From an uncultured Cetobacterium sp. (GTDB taxonomy: Bacteria; Fusobacteriota; Fusobacteriia; Fusobacteriales; Fusobacteriaceae), in the NCBI RefSeq assembly GCF_947072685.1, contig NZ_CAMTIK010000010.1, forward strand, positions 1 through 64,000: a DNA stretch of 64,000 bases, in the 5' to 3' direction. Numbering within the stretch: the first letter of the stretch is position 1; every line of letters begins with the position of its first letter. The position numbers and the translations under genes are program-made. Below the pieces are notes generated by a model, which was not told the DNA's origin, did not search any database, and was given only the letters and a program-made list of their open reading frames with translations. This document shows, in pieces, positions 35,816 to 46,193 of this stretch.

Positions 35816-36955
35816 ATGAAGAGGATAATATTACCAATAATAGTAGTTTTGTCGATTGTATTGATGGCTATATACTCGCCTAAATTGACAAAAAATTTGA
35901 AAGGTGGACAAGTTTTTTCACAAGAATTTGTTAAAGGGATTGTAAAAGAGGTCATTTCTGAAGATTTAATGCATGATCCTATTATGGAAGGTAAATATAG
36001 AGGAAATCAAACTTTGAATGTAGAGATACTCGAAGGGAAGAGAAAAGGAGAGATTTTTAAAGTTCAAAACTCTTTGAGTGCCCTTCACAATGTATATGCA
36101 AACAAGGGCTTAAAAGCGATATTTACAGTTCGGGAAACCCAAGGAAAAACAACAGTGTGGTTATATAATCTTAAAAGAGATGGAGCTATCTATTTTTTAG
36201 CGGCTATCTTTATAACTGCTGTACTTGTACTGGGTAAAATGAAGGGATTAAAATCTCTTTTAGCACTTGTATTTACAGGATCAGTCATAATCTATATATT
36301 GATACCGCTGCTTTTTAAAGGGGTAGATCCAATATCTACATCGGTATTTCTCTCATCTTTGATAATTGTTGTGAGTTTTCTTTTGATCGGAGGATTTGAT
36401 AGAAAAACATATTCAGCAATTATAGGTACGATTTGTGGGATAACAATCGCAGGATTGATATCGTATGGATTTGGGCATGTCATGAGTTTGAGTGGATTAA
36501 ATCTTTCAGAGGGACAGCAACTTCTCTACATAACAAAAGATTTTAAACTTAAAATAGAGGGGCTATTATTTGTTTCAATTTTAATAGCATCTTTAGGAGC
36601 CGTAATGGATGTGGCGATGTCAATATCTTCATCGGTGAACGAGATACACCAGCACAAACCAAATCTTTCTTCAAAAGAGCTGTTTCATTCAGCTATGGTT
36701 ATAGGAAGGGATATTGTGGGAACGATGATAAACACGTTGATACTTGCTTTTGCAGGGGGATCACTCCCTTTAATGATGATGATTTGGGGATATGGTATGG
36801 TCTATCAACAGTTTATAAATATACCGGCTATAGCTATTGAGATTGTGAATGCTTTGGCTGGAAGTATAGGTATAATAGCAACTGTTCCAGTAACGGCAGT
36901 TGTTTCAATATTATTAATAAAAAAAGAGTGGGAGGAAACAAATGAGAACAACTAA
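35816..36955 (+). CDS. YibE/F-family membrane protein
   Basis: 379 residues. An N-terminal membrane segment (about 4-21) is followed by an extracytoplasmic beta-rich domain (about 35-120, with the GxxxxTLNVEILEG strand pattern). Then come about seven membrane helices containing the family's GxxxGAVMDVAMSISSS-type segment (near 260-275) and a conserved GRDIVGTMINTLILA stretch. The molecular function of YibE/F proteins is not known; a transport role is often assumed. The stop overlaps the next gene by 14 bases, so it is translationally coupled to the nucleotidase lipoprotein, suggesting linked roles in nucleotide or phosphate salvage. Confidence 0.85.
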   Translation: MKRIILPIIVVLSIVLMAIYSPKLTKNLKGGQVFSQEFVKGIVKEVISEDLMHDPIMEGKYRGNQTLNVEILEGKRKGEIFKVQNSLSALHNVYANKGLKAIFTVRETQGKTTVWLYNLKRDGAIYFLAAIFITAVLVLGKMKGLKSLLALVFTGSVIIYILIPLLFKGVDPISTSVFLSSLIIVVSFLLIGGFDRKTYSAIIGTICGITIAGLISYGFGHVMSLSGLNLSEGQQLLYITKDFKLKIEGLLFVSILIASLGAVMDVAMSISSSVNEIHQHKPNLSSKELFHSAMVIGRDIVGTMINTLILAFAGGSLPLMMMIWGYGMVYQQFINIPAIAIEIVNALAGSIGIIATVPVTAVVSILLIKKEWEETNENN

Positions 36956-38807
36956 ATTTTTTGTTTTAGGAACTCTTCTGTCTATGGCTTTGATAGGTTG
37001 TGGAAAGAAAGAGGAAACACCTAAAACAGCAACAAATACCGAGGTTAAAGAGTTTAAAGAAAATAAACTTAATATGGAGAAAAAAGTTATTAAAAAGGGA
37101 GAAGCGGGTGCCGATGAGGTAACGGTATCGTTTGCTGCGACATCAGATGTACATGGAAGAATATACCCATATGAGTATGGAATAGACTCTGAGGATAAAA
37201 GTGCAGGATATGCTAAAACTTATACTATTGTAAAAGCGTTGAAAGAAAAAAATCCAAATCTAATTTTAGTTGATGTTGGAGATACTGTTCAAGATAACAG
37301 TGCTGAGCTATTCAACAATTTAGAGACTCATCCAATGGTTGAAGCTATGAATACAATGGGATATGATGCATGGGTTTTAGGAAATCATGAGTTTAACTTT
37401 GAAAAGGAGTTTTTATTAAGAAATGTAAAAAACTTTAACGGGTCGGTTATCTCTGTGAATATTGAAAATGAAGATGATGGTTCAAAGTTTGTATTACCAT
37501 ATCAAATATATGATGTAGAGGGTGTTAAAGTGGCTCTAGTGGGAGGAATACCACCTCATGTACCTATGTGGGAAGCGTCTGCTCCTGAGCACTTTAAAGG
37601 GCTTACATTCGAAGATCCTATGACTGCTGTAAAAGAAACTTTAGATGAATTAGAGGGAAAATATGATGTTTTAGTTGGAGCTTTCCATTTGGCAAGAAAA
37701 GATGAGTATGGGAAAACTGGTGTGTTTGATTTAGCACAAGCTTATCCTCAGTTTGACTTAATCTTTGCTGGACATGAGCATGCAAGATATGTTACTGATG
37801 TGAATGGAGCGACAGTTCTTGAGGCGGGAGCTTATGGTTGGGGAGTTTCAAATGGTGAAATCAAAATGGCTAAAAAAGATGGAAAATGGGAAGTTAAAGA
37901 GGTTGTAGCTAAAAACTTAGAGACTAAAGATGTTCAAGCCGATACTACAATTTTAGAGAAATTTAAAAATGTTCATGAGGAATCAAGAGCGGATGCCAAT
38001 AAAATAGTTGGAAAAGTAAATGGAAAATTTATAGAAAAAGCTGACTACATAACTGGTCAAGACAAAGTTACAACAATGCCTACATCTCAATTACAAGATA
38101 ACGCTATCATAGAGCTTATAAATGAGGTTCAAAACCACTATGCAAAATCAGATGTGTCAGCGGCTGCGGTATTCAACTTTGATTCAAACCTAAATGCAGG
38201 AGATTTTAAAAAGAAAGATGTTGCATTTATATATAAATATACAAATACTCTTATGGGTGTTAACCTGACTGGAGAGAACCTTCTTAAATATATGGAGTGG
38301 TCTATGAACTATTACAACCAAGCTCAGCCTGGAGATGTAACAGTATCATTCAATCCAAAGGTTAGAGGATATAACTATGATATGTTCGACGGTGTAAACT
38401 ACAAGGTGGATATATCTAAACCTGCTGGAGAGAGAATTGTTGATGCAACGATAAATGGTCAACCCATCGATCCGAAAAAAACATATAAAGTGGCTGTGAA
38501 TAACTATAGATTTGGAAGTCTACTGAATTTAGGGCTTGCAAATTCTGAGGATAAATACTATGATTCTTACGAGGAGCTACAAGACGGTGGAAGAATAAGA
38601 GATTTAATTGTAAGATATGTTCAAGAGGAACTGAAGGGAGAGTTAAATCCTAAAGTTGATAACAACTGGGAAATCATAGGTTTTGAAAACAATGTACCTG
38701 GAAAAGATAAGATTATTGAAAAAATAAAAGCGGGAGAGATTGTAATTCCAATGTCTGAGGACGGAAGAACGCTGAATATAAAATCAATAAACATAAATAA
38801 CAAATAA
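36942..38807 (+). CDS. 5'-nucleotidase / 2',3'-cyclic phosphodiesterase family lipoprotein
   Basis: 621 residues, lipid-anchored by the lipobox LIGC (Cys20). The metallophosphatase domain shows all the metal-binding motifs in order: SDVHGR (about 68-73), VDVGDTVQDN, LGNHEFN, FHLARKDE and GHEHARYV. A C-terminal 5'-nucleotidase domain (about 345-580) follows, with the substrate-binding region NYRFGSLLNLG. It would hydrolyse nucleoside 5'-monophosphates or 2',3'-cyclic nucleotides outside the cytoplasm and release nucleosides and phosphate. The exact substrate cannot be read. The ATG lies inside the end of the YibE/F gene and has a GGAGG site. Confidence 0.9.
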   Translation: MRTTKFFVLGTLLSMALIGCGKKEETPKTATNTEVKEFKENKLNMEKKVIKKGEAGADEVTVSFAATSDVHGRIYPYEYGIDSEDKSAGYAKTYTIVKALKEKNPNLILVDVGDTVQDNSAELFNNLETHPMVEAMNTMGYDAWVLGNHEFNFEKEFLLRNVKNFNGSVISVNIENEDDGSKFVLPYQIYDVEGVKVALVGGIPPHVPMWEASAPEHFKGLTFEDPMTAVKETLDELEGKYDVLVGAFHLARKDEYGKTGVFDLAQAYPQFDLIFAGHEHARYVTDVNGATVLEAGAYGWGVSNGEIKMAKKDGKWEVKEVVAKNLETKDVQADTTILEKFKNVHEESRADANKIVGKVNGKFIEKADYITGQDKVTTMPTSQLQDNAIIELINEVQNHYAKSDVSAAAVFNFDSNLNAGDFKKKDVAFIYKYTNTLMGVNLTGENLLKYMEWSMNYYNQAQPGDVTVSFNPKVRGYNYDMFDGVNYKVDISKPAGERIVDATINGQPIDPKKTYKVAVNNYRFGSLLNLGLANSEDKYYDSYEELQDGGRIRDLIVRYVQEELKGELNPKVDNNWEIIGFENNVPGKDKIIEKIKAGEIVIPMSEDGRTLNIKSININNK

Positions 38808-38863
38808 TATATTTTAAATTTTAAAAGAGGAGATTTTTTTCTCTGTAATCTACAGGAGGAGTA

Positions 38864-39832
38864 ATGTATTTATTAAAATTCAAAAAAAATTTAGTTGAGA
38901 AAATATGGGGTGGAAGAGGCTTTGAAACCACTTTAGGATTTGATCTTCCAAAAGATAAATTATATGGTGAATCTTGGGAAGTGAGCTGTCATCCATCGGG
39001 TATGTCCTACGTTGAAAATGGTGAATGGGCAGGGAAATCTTTGGAAGAGCTATTTAATAAGTTCAACGAGGAACTTGTAGGAGAAGAGATAGTAAAAAAA
39101 TATGGAGAAAAATTTCCTCTTTTAATAAAATATTTAGATATAAATGATAAGTTATCAGTTCAAGTTCATCCGAGTGATGAGTATGCCTTGAGAGTGGAAA
39201 AGGAGTTTGGGAAAAGTGAGGTTTGGTATGTAATGGAAGCCAGCCAAGATGCCAAACTTATACTGGGACTAAAAAAAGAGATAACTGCAAAGATGTATGA
39301 GCAAAAGGTTAAAAACAAAGATTTTTTTAACTTATTCAATGAGGTGAGTGTTAAAAAAGGAGATTTTATAGATGTTAAGCCAGGTGTTGTTCATGGAACT
39401 TTAGAGGGATCAATATTGATATGTGAAATTCAACAGAATTCAGACACAACATATAGAATATATGATTTTGATAGAGAAGTGGATGGAGTGAAAAGAGAGC
39501 TCCATTTAGAAAAGGCAATGGATGTCATTGAGTTTGGAAAAGATGTATGTGTGAGTTCCGAAGAAAATAGAGAGAAAAAAAGTGTTGAAGGTGCAACAAT
39601 TGAAGAGTTAATTAGGGGAGATTATTTTTCGATAGATAGAATACTTGTGAATGGAGAGTATTTAGATGGAAGTTATAAAAATTTCAGAATCTATTCAATC
39701 TTGGATGGAGAAGGGGTTATAACTTCAAAAGGAAGAGAGTATAGAGTGCTTAAAGGGGACACATATTTTGTTCCGGCAAATTTAGATACGACGATTTCAG
39801 GAAAAGTTGAGATAATGAAAAGCTATATTTAA
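38864..39832 (+). CDS. manA: Mannose-6-phosphate isomerase, class I
   Basis: 322 residues, close to the length of short bacterial type I enzymes. It interconverts mannose 6-phosphate and fructose 6-phosphate using Zn. Motifs seen: KIWGGRG at 13-19, then the zinc-ligand signature QVHPSDEYA at 100-108, and KPGVVHG with a nearby acidic stretch for the second part of the site. It is followed 17 bases later by a BglG/Mga-like regulator, in the same orientation. It may supply sugar nucleotides for surface polysaccharide or serve mannose catabolism; no PTS gene is adjacent. Confidence 0.92.
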   Translation: MYLLKFKKNLVEKIWGGRGFETTLGFDLPKDKLYGESWEVSCHPSGMSYVENGEWAGKSLEELFNKFNEELVGEEIVKKYGEKFPLLIKYLDINDKLSVQVHPSDEYALRVEKEFGKSEVWYVMEASQDAKLILGLKKEITAKMYEQKVKNKDFFNLFNEVSVKKGDFIDVKPGVVHGTLEGSILICEIQQNSDTTYRIYDFDREVDGVKRELHLEKAMDVIEFGKDVCVSSEENREKKSVEGATIEELIRGDYFSIDRILVNGEYLDGSYKNFRIYSILDGEGVITSKGREYRVLKGDTYFVPANLDTTISGKVEIMKSYI

Positions 39833-39848
39833 AAAAAGGGGGGAGTTT

Positions 39849-41258
39849 ATGTCACATACACTTATAACTTTACTAAAAATAGTGCTACATGGAGATATTC
39901 ATTTGGATGAGATAGCTAAATATATAGATTTAGATGTCAATTCGATAGATAGAAATATACAGATACTAAATGGATATTTAAAAGAAAAAGGCATAGGAGA
40001 GATTGAGAGAAGCAACAACATCTATAGTGTAAAAAAGTTAAATGGGGATGTTTCTGATTTTTTTTCTAAGCTGGATATTTTATCTTCTAAAGAGAGACAA
40101 GACATTTATTGTATAAGACTTTTATTGAATGGATATATAAATTTAGAAAAAGAGAGACAACAGATGGGGGTATCAAGGACAACAGCCATAAAAGATTTTA
40201 AAAAAGTTAGGGAGTATTTACAGGAACAAGAGATTTTTTTAGAATCTAAAAACTCAAAGGGGATATTTTTAAAAGAGGAAGACAATTTAAAAATAAGATA
40301 TATTCTGTGTGAAAGAATGATGAAGCTTTTTGTGGACAGAGATTTTTTATCCAGACAAAGAAAAGAGTTATTGCTTGAAATTAACGTATTGGACGAGATT
40401 TTATATCTGAATACCTACACAAAACTTATAGAAAAATTAGGGATAAGAAAATCTATATTCTCTTTCTATGCAATATATTCTATGGCGATAATAGATAGTT
40501 TTAAAAAAAATAGGATTGAGTATAACATTGAGAGTTTAGATCAAGAAGAGGATTTTAAAAATATTTTAGAGACCGTAAAACTGGAGATAGGTGAAAATCC
40601 AGGAAAAGAGATACAGGAATTCTTAGCTATAGTTTTTTTACAGGTGAAATATTTGATGAAGTTTGATAGAGAGATTTCAGACTCATATGAAAAATTTCAT
40701 GAGAAAGTTTCAATTAGATTGCATATCGAAGGCAAAAATAAAGAGATATTGAGAGAGTATTTAAAATCTTGTTACACAATATCATTTTTAAATAACAGGT
40801 ATGGGGTTTTATGGGTTAGAAAAAGACCTCTATCTGAAAAATGCTTACAGATGATAGAGACGATTGAAAAAATTTTAAAAGAGTTAGGTATAAATATGAT
40901 ATACTCTGATATTATGAGACTGGCAGGATGTGTTACCAATTTCTTTTTGACAGAGGAGTTCAAAAGTGGATTTAAAGTTTTAGGTGTGTCTAAGAATGCA
41001 AATGATGAGTACTCAAATAGAGTTATAAGGTGTATAAAGGAGTTTTATCCAGAGATAGAGTTTCAAATGGAGTCTTTTTTATATTTTAGATTTAAAAATA
41101 GAAAAGAACTTGAATCTTACGATATGATTATCTCGGATACAGAGACATTTAGTGGTGGAAACTTGAGAAGAGTGAATACATTTAGCATAAGAGAGGTTCA
41201 AAAATGTTTTATAAATTATGCTTTGGGTAAAAGACTAATTAAAGACGAAAAACTTTAA
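39849..41258 (+). CDS. BglG/Mga-like transcriptional regulator
   Basis: 469 residues. Two helix-turn-helix segments are visible near the N-terminus (about 10-45, and 85-120 with INLEKERQQMGVSRTTAIKDFKK). A PRD-like helical middle follows, and the C-terminal part (about 375-460) resembles the EIIB-like fold of BglG-type activators (FKVLGVSKNANDEYSNRVIR, then YDMIISDTE). It lies directly behind manA and may control it or other carbohydrate genes. PTS-linked control is family knowledge; the conserved PRD histidines cannot be placed with confidence. The closest architecture in the window is the regulator at 2004-3401. Confidence 0.8.
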   Translation: MSHTLITLLKIVLHGDIHLDEIAKYIDLDVNSIDRNIQILNGYLKEKGIGEIERSNNIYSVKKLNGDVSDFFSKLDILSSKERQDIYCIRLLLNGYINLEKERQQMGVSRTTAIKDFKKVREYLQEQEIFLESKNSKGIFLKEEDNLKIRYILCERMMKLFVDRDFLSRQRKELLLEINVLDEILYLNTYTKLIEKLGIRKSIFSFYAIYSMAIIDSFKKNRIEYNIESLDQEEDFKNILETVKLEIGENPGKEIQEFLAIVFLQVKYLMKFDREISDSYEKFHEKVSIRLHIEGKNKEILREYLKSCYTISFLNNRYGVLWVRKRPLSEKCLQMIETIEKILKELGINMIYSDIMRLAGCVTNFFLTEEFKSGFKVLGVSKNANDEYSNRVIRCIKEFYPEIEFQMESFLYFRFKNRKELESYDMIISDTETFSGGNLRRVNTFSIREVQKCFINYALGKRLIKDEKL

Positions 41259-41392
41259 TGTGTTTTTTATAAAGGTAAAAGAATCGAAAAAAGTATATAT
41301 ACACGCTATACAAAAAATGATATTCTATATGTACAAATCCTTTTCTCTAATATATTCCCCCTAAATATATATTACGAGAAATAATAAATTCC

Positions 41393-41430
41393 AAAAGAAC
41401 TCCACCCCCCCGGAGTTCTTTTAATTTTTT
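41393..41430 (+). terminator. Terminator of the manA-regulator unit
   Basis: AAAAGAACTCC and GGAGTTCTTTT form an 11-bp stem with a C-rich loop and a T-run. Confidence 0.88.
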
Positions 41431-41434
41431 GTAT

Positions 41435-41471
41435 AAAAAAGGAGTTATCGTTTACTGATAACTCCTTTTAT
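41435..41471 (-). terminator. Terminator of pgk
   Basis: AAAAGGAGTTATC and GATAACTCCTTTT pair over 13 bp, with a T-run on the minus strand, about 50 bases past the pgk stop. Confidence 0.88.
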
Positions 41472-41518
41472 TTTAAACTATATTCTAGTTATTAATGTGG
41501 TAGTCTTAATTCTAGATA

Positions 41519-42718
41519 TTAGTTGTTAGATATAGATTCAACACCTGGTAATTTTTTTCCTTCTAAATACTCAAGAGAAGCTCCTCCACCAGTAGAGATA
41601 TGAGAGAATTTGTCAGCAAATCCTAAAGAGATAGCAGCAGCAGCAGAATCTCCTCCACCGATAATAGTTGTAGCATTCTCTAAGTTAGCGATAGCTTCAC
41701 AAACTCCGATAGTTCCTTTAGCATAGTTAGACATTTCAAATACACCCATAGGTCCATTCCATACAACAGTCTTAGCTCCAACCAATTGCTCAGTAAATAA
41801 CTTTACAGTAGCAGGTCCAACATCTAATCCCATCTCATCATTAGGGATTTCATCTACAGATACAACTGAATGAGGTGCATCGTTTGAGAACTCTTTACAG
41901 ATAACTGTATCGATAGGTAAAATGATTTTTCCTTCAGCTTTTTCAAGAAGAGATTTCGCAAGCTCAACCTTATCCTCTTCAACAAGAGAAGTTCCAGTAT
42001 TTTTTCCTAAAGCTTTAAAGAATGTGAACATCATAGCTCCACCAATTAAAATTTTATCAGCCTTAACAAGTAGGTTTTCAATAACTCCAATTTTATCAGA
42101 AACTTTAGCTCCACCTAGGATAGCAACAAGAGGTCTTTCAGGTGCATCCACAGCTCCACCGATAAATTTAATCTCTTTTTCCATTAAAAATCCTGCAGCA
42201 GTATTTCCTTCTCCAATATTAGCAGCGATTCCAACATTTGAAGCATGAGCTCTATGTGCAGTTCCGAATGCATCATTAACAAAAAGGTCTCCTAAAGAAG
42301 CCCAGTATTTTCCTAATTCAGGATCATTTTTAGACTCTTTCTTTCCATCTAAATCCTCAAATCTAGTGTTTTGGAACATTAGAATCTCTCCATCTTTTAG
42401 ATTGGCAACAGCCTTTTCTAACTCCTCTCCTCTTGTAGCGTTAACAAAAGTTACAGGTTGTCCTAAAAGTTCTGACAATCTTGCAGCAACTGGAGCGATA
42501 TTTCTCTTCTCTAAATCTGCAGCTTCTTTAACTTTTCCCAAGTGAGAGAAAGCGATTACTTTTCCACCATTTTCTAAAACATATTTTATAGTTGGTAAAG
42601 CAGCTACGATTCTATTTTCATCAGTTATTTTTCCATCCTTCATAGGAACGTTGAAATCAACTCTCATTAAAACTTTTTTACCAGCTACATCTAAATCTGT
42701 TACTATTTTCTTTGCCAT
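41519..42718 (-). CDS. pgk: Phosphoglycerate kinase
   Basis: Cytoplasmic glycolytic enzyme (1,3-bisphosphoglycerate + ADP to 3-phosphoglycerate + ATP). With the ATG at 42718 the protein is 399 residues, starting [14 protein letters not shown] 15 bases further out is open, but it lies in front of the GGAGG site that serves the ATG. The substrate-binding motif [16 protein letters not shown] (about 14-29), the Gly-rich ATP region and the C-terminal GGGDSAAA and [18 protein letters not shown] motifs are all present. It lies downstream of gapA in the same direction, separated by a terminator that may allow partial read-through. Confidence 0.97.
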   Translation of the reverse strand: MAKKIVTDLDVAGKKVLMRVDFNVPMKDGKITDENRIVAALPTIKYVLENGGKVIAFSHLGKVKEAADLEKRNIAPVAARLSELLGQPVTFVNATRGEELEKAVANLKDGEILMFQNTRFEDLDGKKESKNDPELGKYWASLGDLFVNDAFGTAHRAHASNVGIAANIGEGNTAAGFLMEKEIKFIGGAVDAPERPLVAILGGAKVSDKIGVIENLLVKADKILIGGAMMFTFFKALGKNTGTSLVEEDKVELAKSLLEKAEGKIILPIDTVICKEFSNDAPHSVVSVDEIPNDEMGLDVGPATVKLFTEQLVGAKTVVWNGPMGVFEMSNYAKGTIGVCEAIANLENATTIIGGGDSAAAAISLGFADKFSHISTGGGASLEYLEGKKLPGVESISNN

Positions 42719-42764
42719 TTTATAAACCTCCAAAAAGAATAAAATATATAGTTAAGTTATATTT

Positions 42765-42801
42765 TTTTAAAAAAATAGCGGAACCATTGAGTTCCGCTAT
42801 T
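42765..42801 (-). terminator. Terminator between gapA and pgk
   Basis: AATAGCGGAAC and GTTCCGCTATT form an 11-bp stem with a 6-base loop and T-run on the minus strand, about 25 bases after the gapA stop. Confidence 0.88.
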
Positions 42802-42826
42802 CTGTTTATTCTGTTTTATTCGAGAA

Positions 42827-43864
<1,038 letters not shown>

Positions 43865-43967
43865 TTAAAAATTAAGTTCGTTTATTTTTGTACATCTTAC
43901 AAATCATACGGAAACAAATTCTATTTTCTTTTTTCTTTGTGAAAAATAATATTGTTTCTATGCCTTT

Positions 43968-43996
43968 ATAATATATTATCTTTTGGAATTTGTCAA
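43968..43996 (-). promoter_or_regulatory. Promoter of gapA
   Basis: -35 TTGACA (43991-43996), 17-base spacer, -10 TATTAT (43968-43973) on the minus strand. The leader would be about 125 bases long and holds a GAAACAA/TTGTTTC inverted pair. Confidence 0.72.
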
Positions 43997-44092
43997 TTTA
44001 ATGCGTGGAACTAAAATTAATCTTTTTATGATTACTTTTTCATTAAAATTATAGTATAATGAAAAAAACTTACATTAGGGAGAAAAAAACAG

Positions 44093-46171
44093 ATGAAAAA
44101 GGTACTATTGTACTTATTGGTTACAATAAGTTTGTTTGCTAGTGAAAATGTAGTATTACTTGAAAATGAAAATAGTTTCTTCTTCTACAAAAAGGATGGA
44201 GTATCAAAGGGGTTGTATCCAAAAATATTTCAAGACATCAATAAAAATCAGGGATTGGACTTAATAGTAAAAGAGCTGGATACAAATTTGATACTGGATA
44301 TGGAGCAAGGGAAAGATATTCTTATAATGGATTTGGTAGAGAATGAGCAAAGAAGAAAAAAATATTATTTTATTCCGACTTTTTTTTATTTGAAAGCGGA
44401 TATGTACTTTATAAATAGAGAGTATGAGGATATAACTAATTTTTATCAGAAAAGAGTAGGGGTTATAAAAGGAACATACTTAGATGGGCAGTTTAAAGAG
44501 AGATATGGATTTTTAAAAACTGTGATAATAGATATAAAGACCAGAGAAGATGGTTTGAATATGCTCAAAAAAGGTGAGATAGATGGTTTTGTATCAGATA
44601 ACCAGTATGGATTTTCAGAAAGATTAAATACAATTGCATTGAATAGAATAGATCAGATGGTGACAACGCTCGCTGTACCCAAAAGCAACGAGAAGCTATA
44701 CAATATATTAAAAAAGAGTTTTGAAAGAATCTCATCGCAGAGATTGAAAGAGATGATAAGTCTATCAAGAGTTGAATACTATAGAGACAAATTCGGTGAG
44801 AAGTACTCAGACTTATACAATAAAGAAGTGAACGTATTGTTTCCGTCTGAAAAAAGTATGTATCCTCTCTACTATAAAGAGAATGGAAAAGAAAAGGGCG
44901 TAATAACAGATTATTTAAAAGACATAGAGGATATATTGGGGATAAAGACCCAGAAAATATTTGATACTAATTTTGAAAATTATGAGGATACAGAGATTGT
45001 TGTAGCCACAATCTTGGGCTTAAAAGAGAGTAGGTTGAATAGCAATCCATATTATACACTGAATCCTGTTGTTTTTAATAGAAAAAAAGATGGGTTTATA
45101 ACAAATATTTTGGAGGTTAAAAAACAAAAATTTGCTGTTGTAAAAGGAAGCTTTTATTTGGAGTGTCTAAAAAAGTTTTTAACAGAAGAGAATTTTATAT
45201 ATGTAAAAACTTTGGATGAGGCTATGCAAAAGGTTGCGAATGGAGAGGTTGACTACGGTATTTCAGATCATAAAATTCTATCCAATAAACTCTATAACGG
45301 GAACTATAGCAACGATTTAAAAATAGCGGGGATACTTGATGAAAAACATAGTCTGTCAATGTCAGTAAATCCAAAATATCAAGGGTTATATGAAGCTATA
45401 AACGATATATCAGTGAGCTTTTTAAATGAAAATATGAGTAAAAATATATACTGGCTTCAAAATAACTATGAGGTGAACGATTATCGAAAACTGGTTATTG
45501 CTTCTTTAGGGATGCTTTTTTTTAGTTTGTTTATGATGAATAGAGCAAAAAAAGGATTGAAAGAGAAAAAAAGATATGAGCAACTCATGATGTCTCTTGT
45601 GGGGGCTTTAGAAGCTGTCAATCAATATAACGATACGGAAACAGGAAACCATATAAAGAGGTTGAATCTTTATTCTGAGTTATTGGCCAATAAGCTAGGA
45701 TGTAGTAAAAAATTTTGTGAGGAGATTGGAAAGGTCGCATCTTTACATGATGTTGGGAAGATAGGTATAGATAGGAATATCTTGAAAAAACCTGGGAAAC
45801 TGACAGAAGAGGAGTTTGAAGCGATAAAGGTTCATTCTGAAATAGGTTATGAAATTATAAAAAAATCAGAGATAAGTGTTATGGCTGAAAATATAGCGAG
45901 ATATCATCATGAAAAGTGGAATGGAAAAGGTTATCCCAAGGGGTTAAAAGGTGAGAAGATACCTTTGGAGGCTAGAATTGTTTCTGTTGTGGATGTCTAC
46001 GACGCTTTGAGGCAAAAGAGAATCTATAAGGATGGATTTTCTCATGAAAAAGCGATAGCTCTTATTAAGGCTGAAAGAGGGGTAAGTTTTGACCCTAAGG
46101 TTGTGGATATTTTTATAGAAAGTGACTTTAAATTTGAAAGGCTATTTAATATAAACAGTAAAAAGGAGTGA
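44093..46171 (+). CDS. Membrane HD-GYP phosphodiesterase with two solute-binding sensor domains
   Basis: 692 residues. A signal peptide/anchor (1 to about 17) is followed by two tandem solute-binding-protein-like (SBP type 3) domains in the periplasm, about 20-235 and 245-455. A membrane helix (about 467-483, LVIASLGMLFFSLFMMN) leads to a cytoplasmic HD-GYP domain. Its motifs are intact: HDVGKIGI (near 552), HHEKWNGKGYP (near 605) and DVYDALRQKR. HD-GYP enzymes degrade cyclic di-GMP. The architecture suggests that binding of an amino acid or similar small ligand outside controls second-messenger levels inside; the ligand is not known. No GGDEF domain is fused. It stands alone between two terminators. 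Confidence 0.88.
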   Translation: MKKVLLYLLVTISLFASENVVLLENENSFFFYKKDGVSKGLYPKIFQDINKNQGLDLIVKELDTNLILDMEQGKDILIMDLVENEQRRKKYYFIPTFFYLKADMYFINREYEDITNFYQKRVGVIKGTYLDGQFKERYGFLKTVIIDIKTREDGLNMLKKGEIDGFVSDNQYGFSERLNTIALNRIDQMVTTLAVPKSNEKLYNILKKSFERISSQRLKEMISLSRVEYYRDKFGEKYSDLYNKEVNVLFPSEKSMYPLYYKENGKEKGVITDYLKDIEDILGIKTQKIFDTNFENYEDTEIVVATILGLKESRLNSNPYYTLNPVVFNRKKDGFITNILEVKKQKFAVVKGSFYLECLKKFLTEENFIYVKTLDEAMQKVANGEVDYGISDHKILSNKLYNGNYSNDLKIAGILDEKHSLSMSVNPKYQGLYEAINDISVSFLNENMSKNIYWLQNNYEVNDYRKLVIASLGMLFFSLFMMNRAKKGLKEKKRYEQLMMSLVGALEAVNQYNDTETGNHIKRLNLYSELLANKLGCSKKFCEEIGKVASLHDVGKIGIDRNILKKPGKLTEEEFEAIKVHSEIGYEIIKKSEISVMAENIARYHHEKWNGKGYPKGLKGEKIPLEARIVSVVDVYDALRQKRIYKDGFSHEKAIALIKAERGVSFDPKVVDIFIESDFKFERLFNINSKKE

Positions 46172-46193
46172 GGGATAGCCCTCACTCCTTTTT
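46160..46193. terminator. Bidirectional terminator between the HD-GYP and APC genes
   Basis: AAAAAGGAGTGAGGG and CCCTCACTCCTTTTT pair over 15 bp. The stem overlaps the stops of both convergent genes. Confidence 0.92.

Noticed and set aside
42719-42733. TTG start of pgk five codons upstream
   Set aside because: The GGAGG site lies between that TTG and the ATG at 42718 and fits only the ATG.
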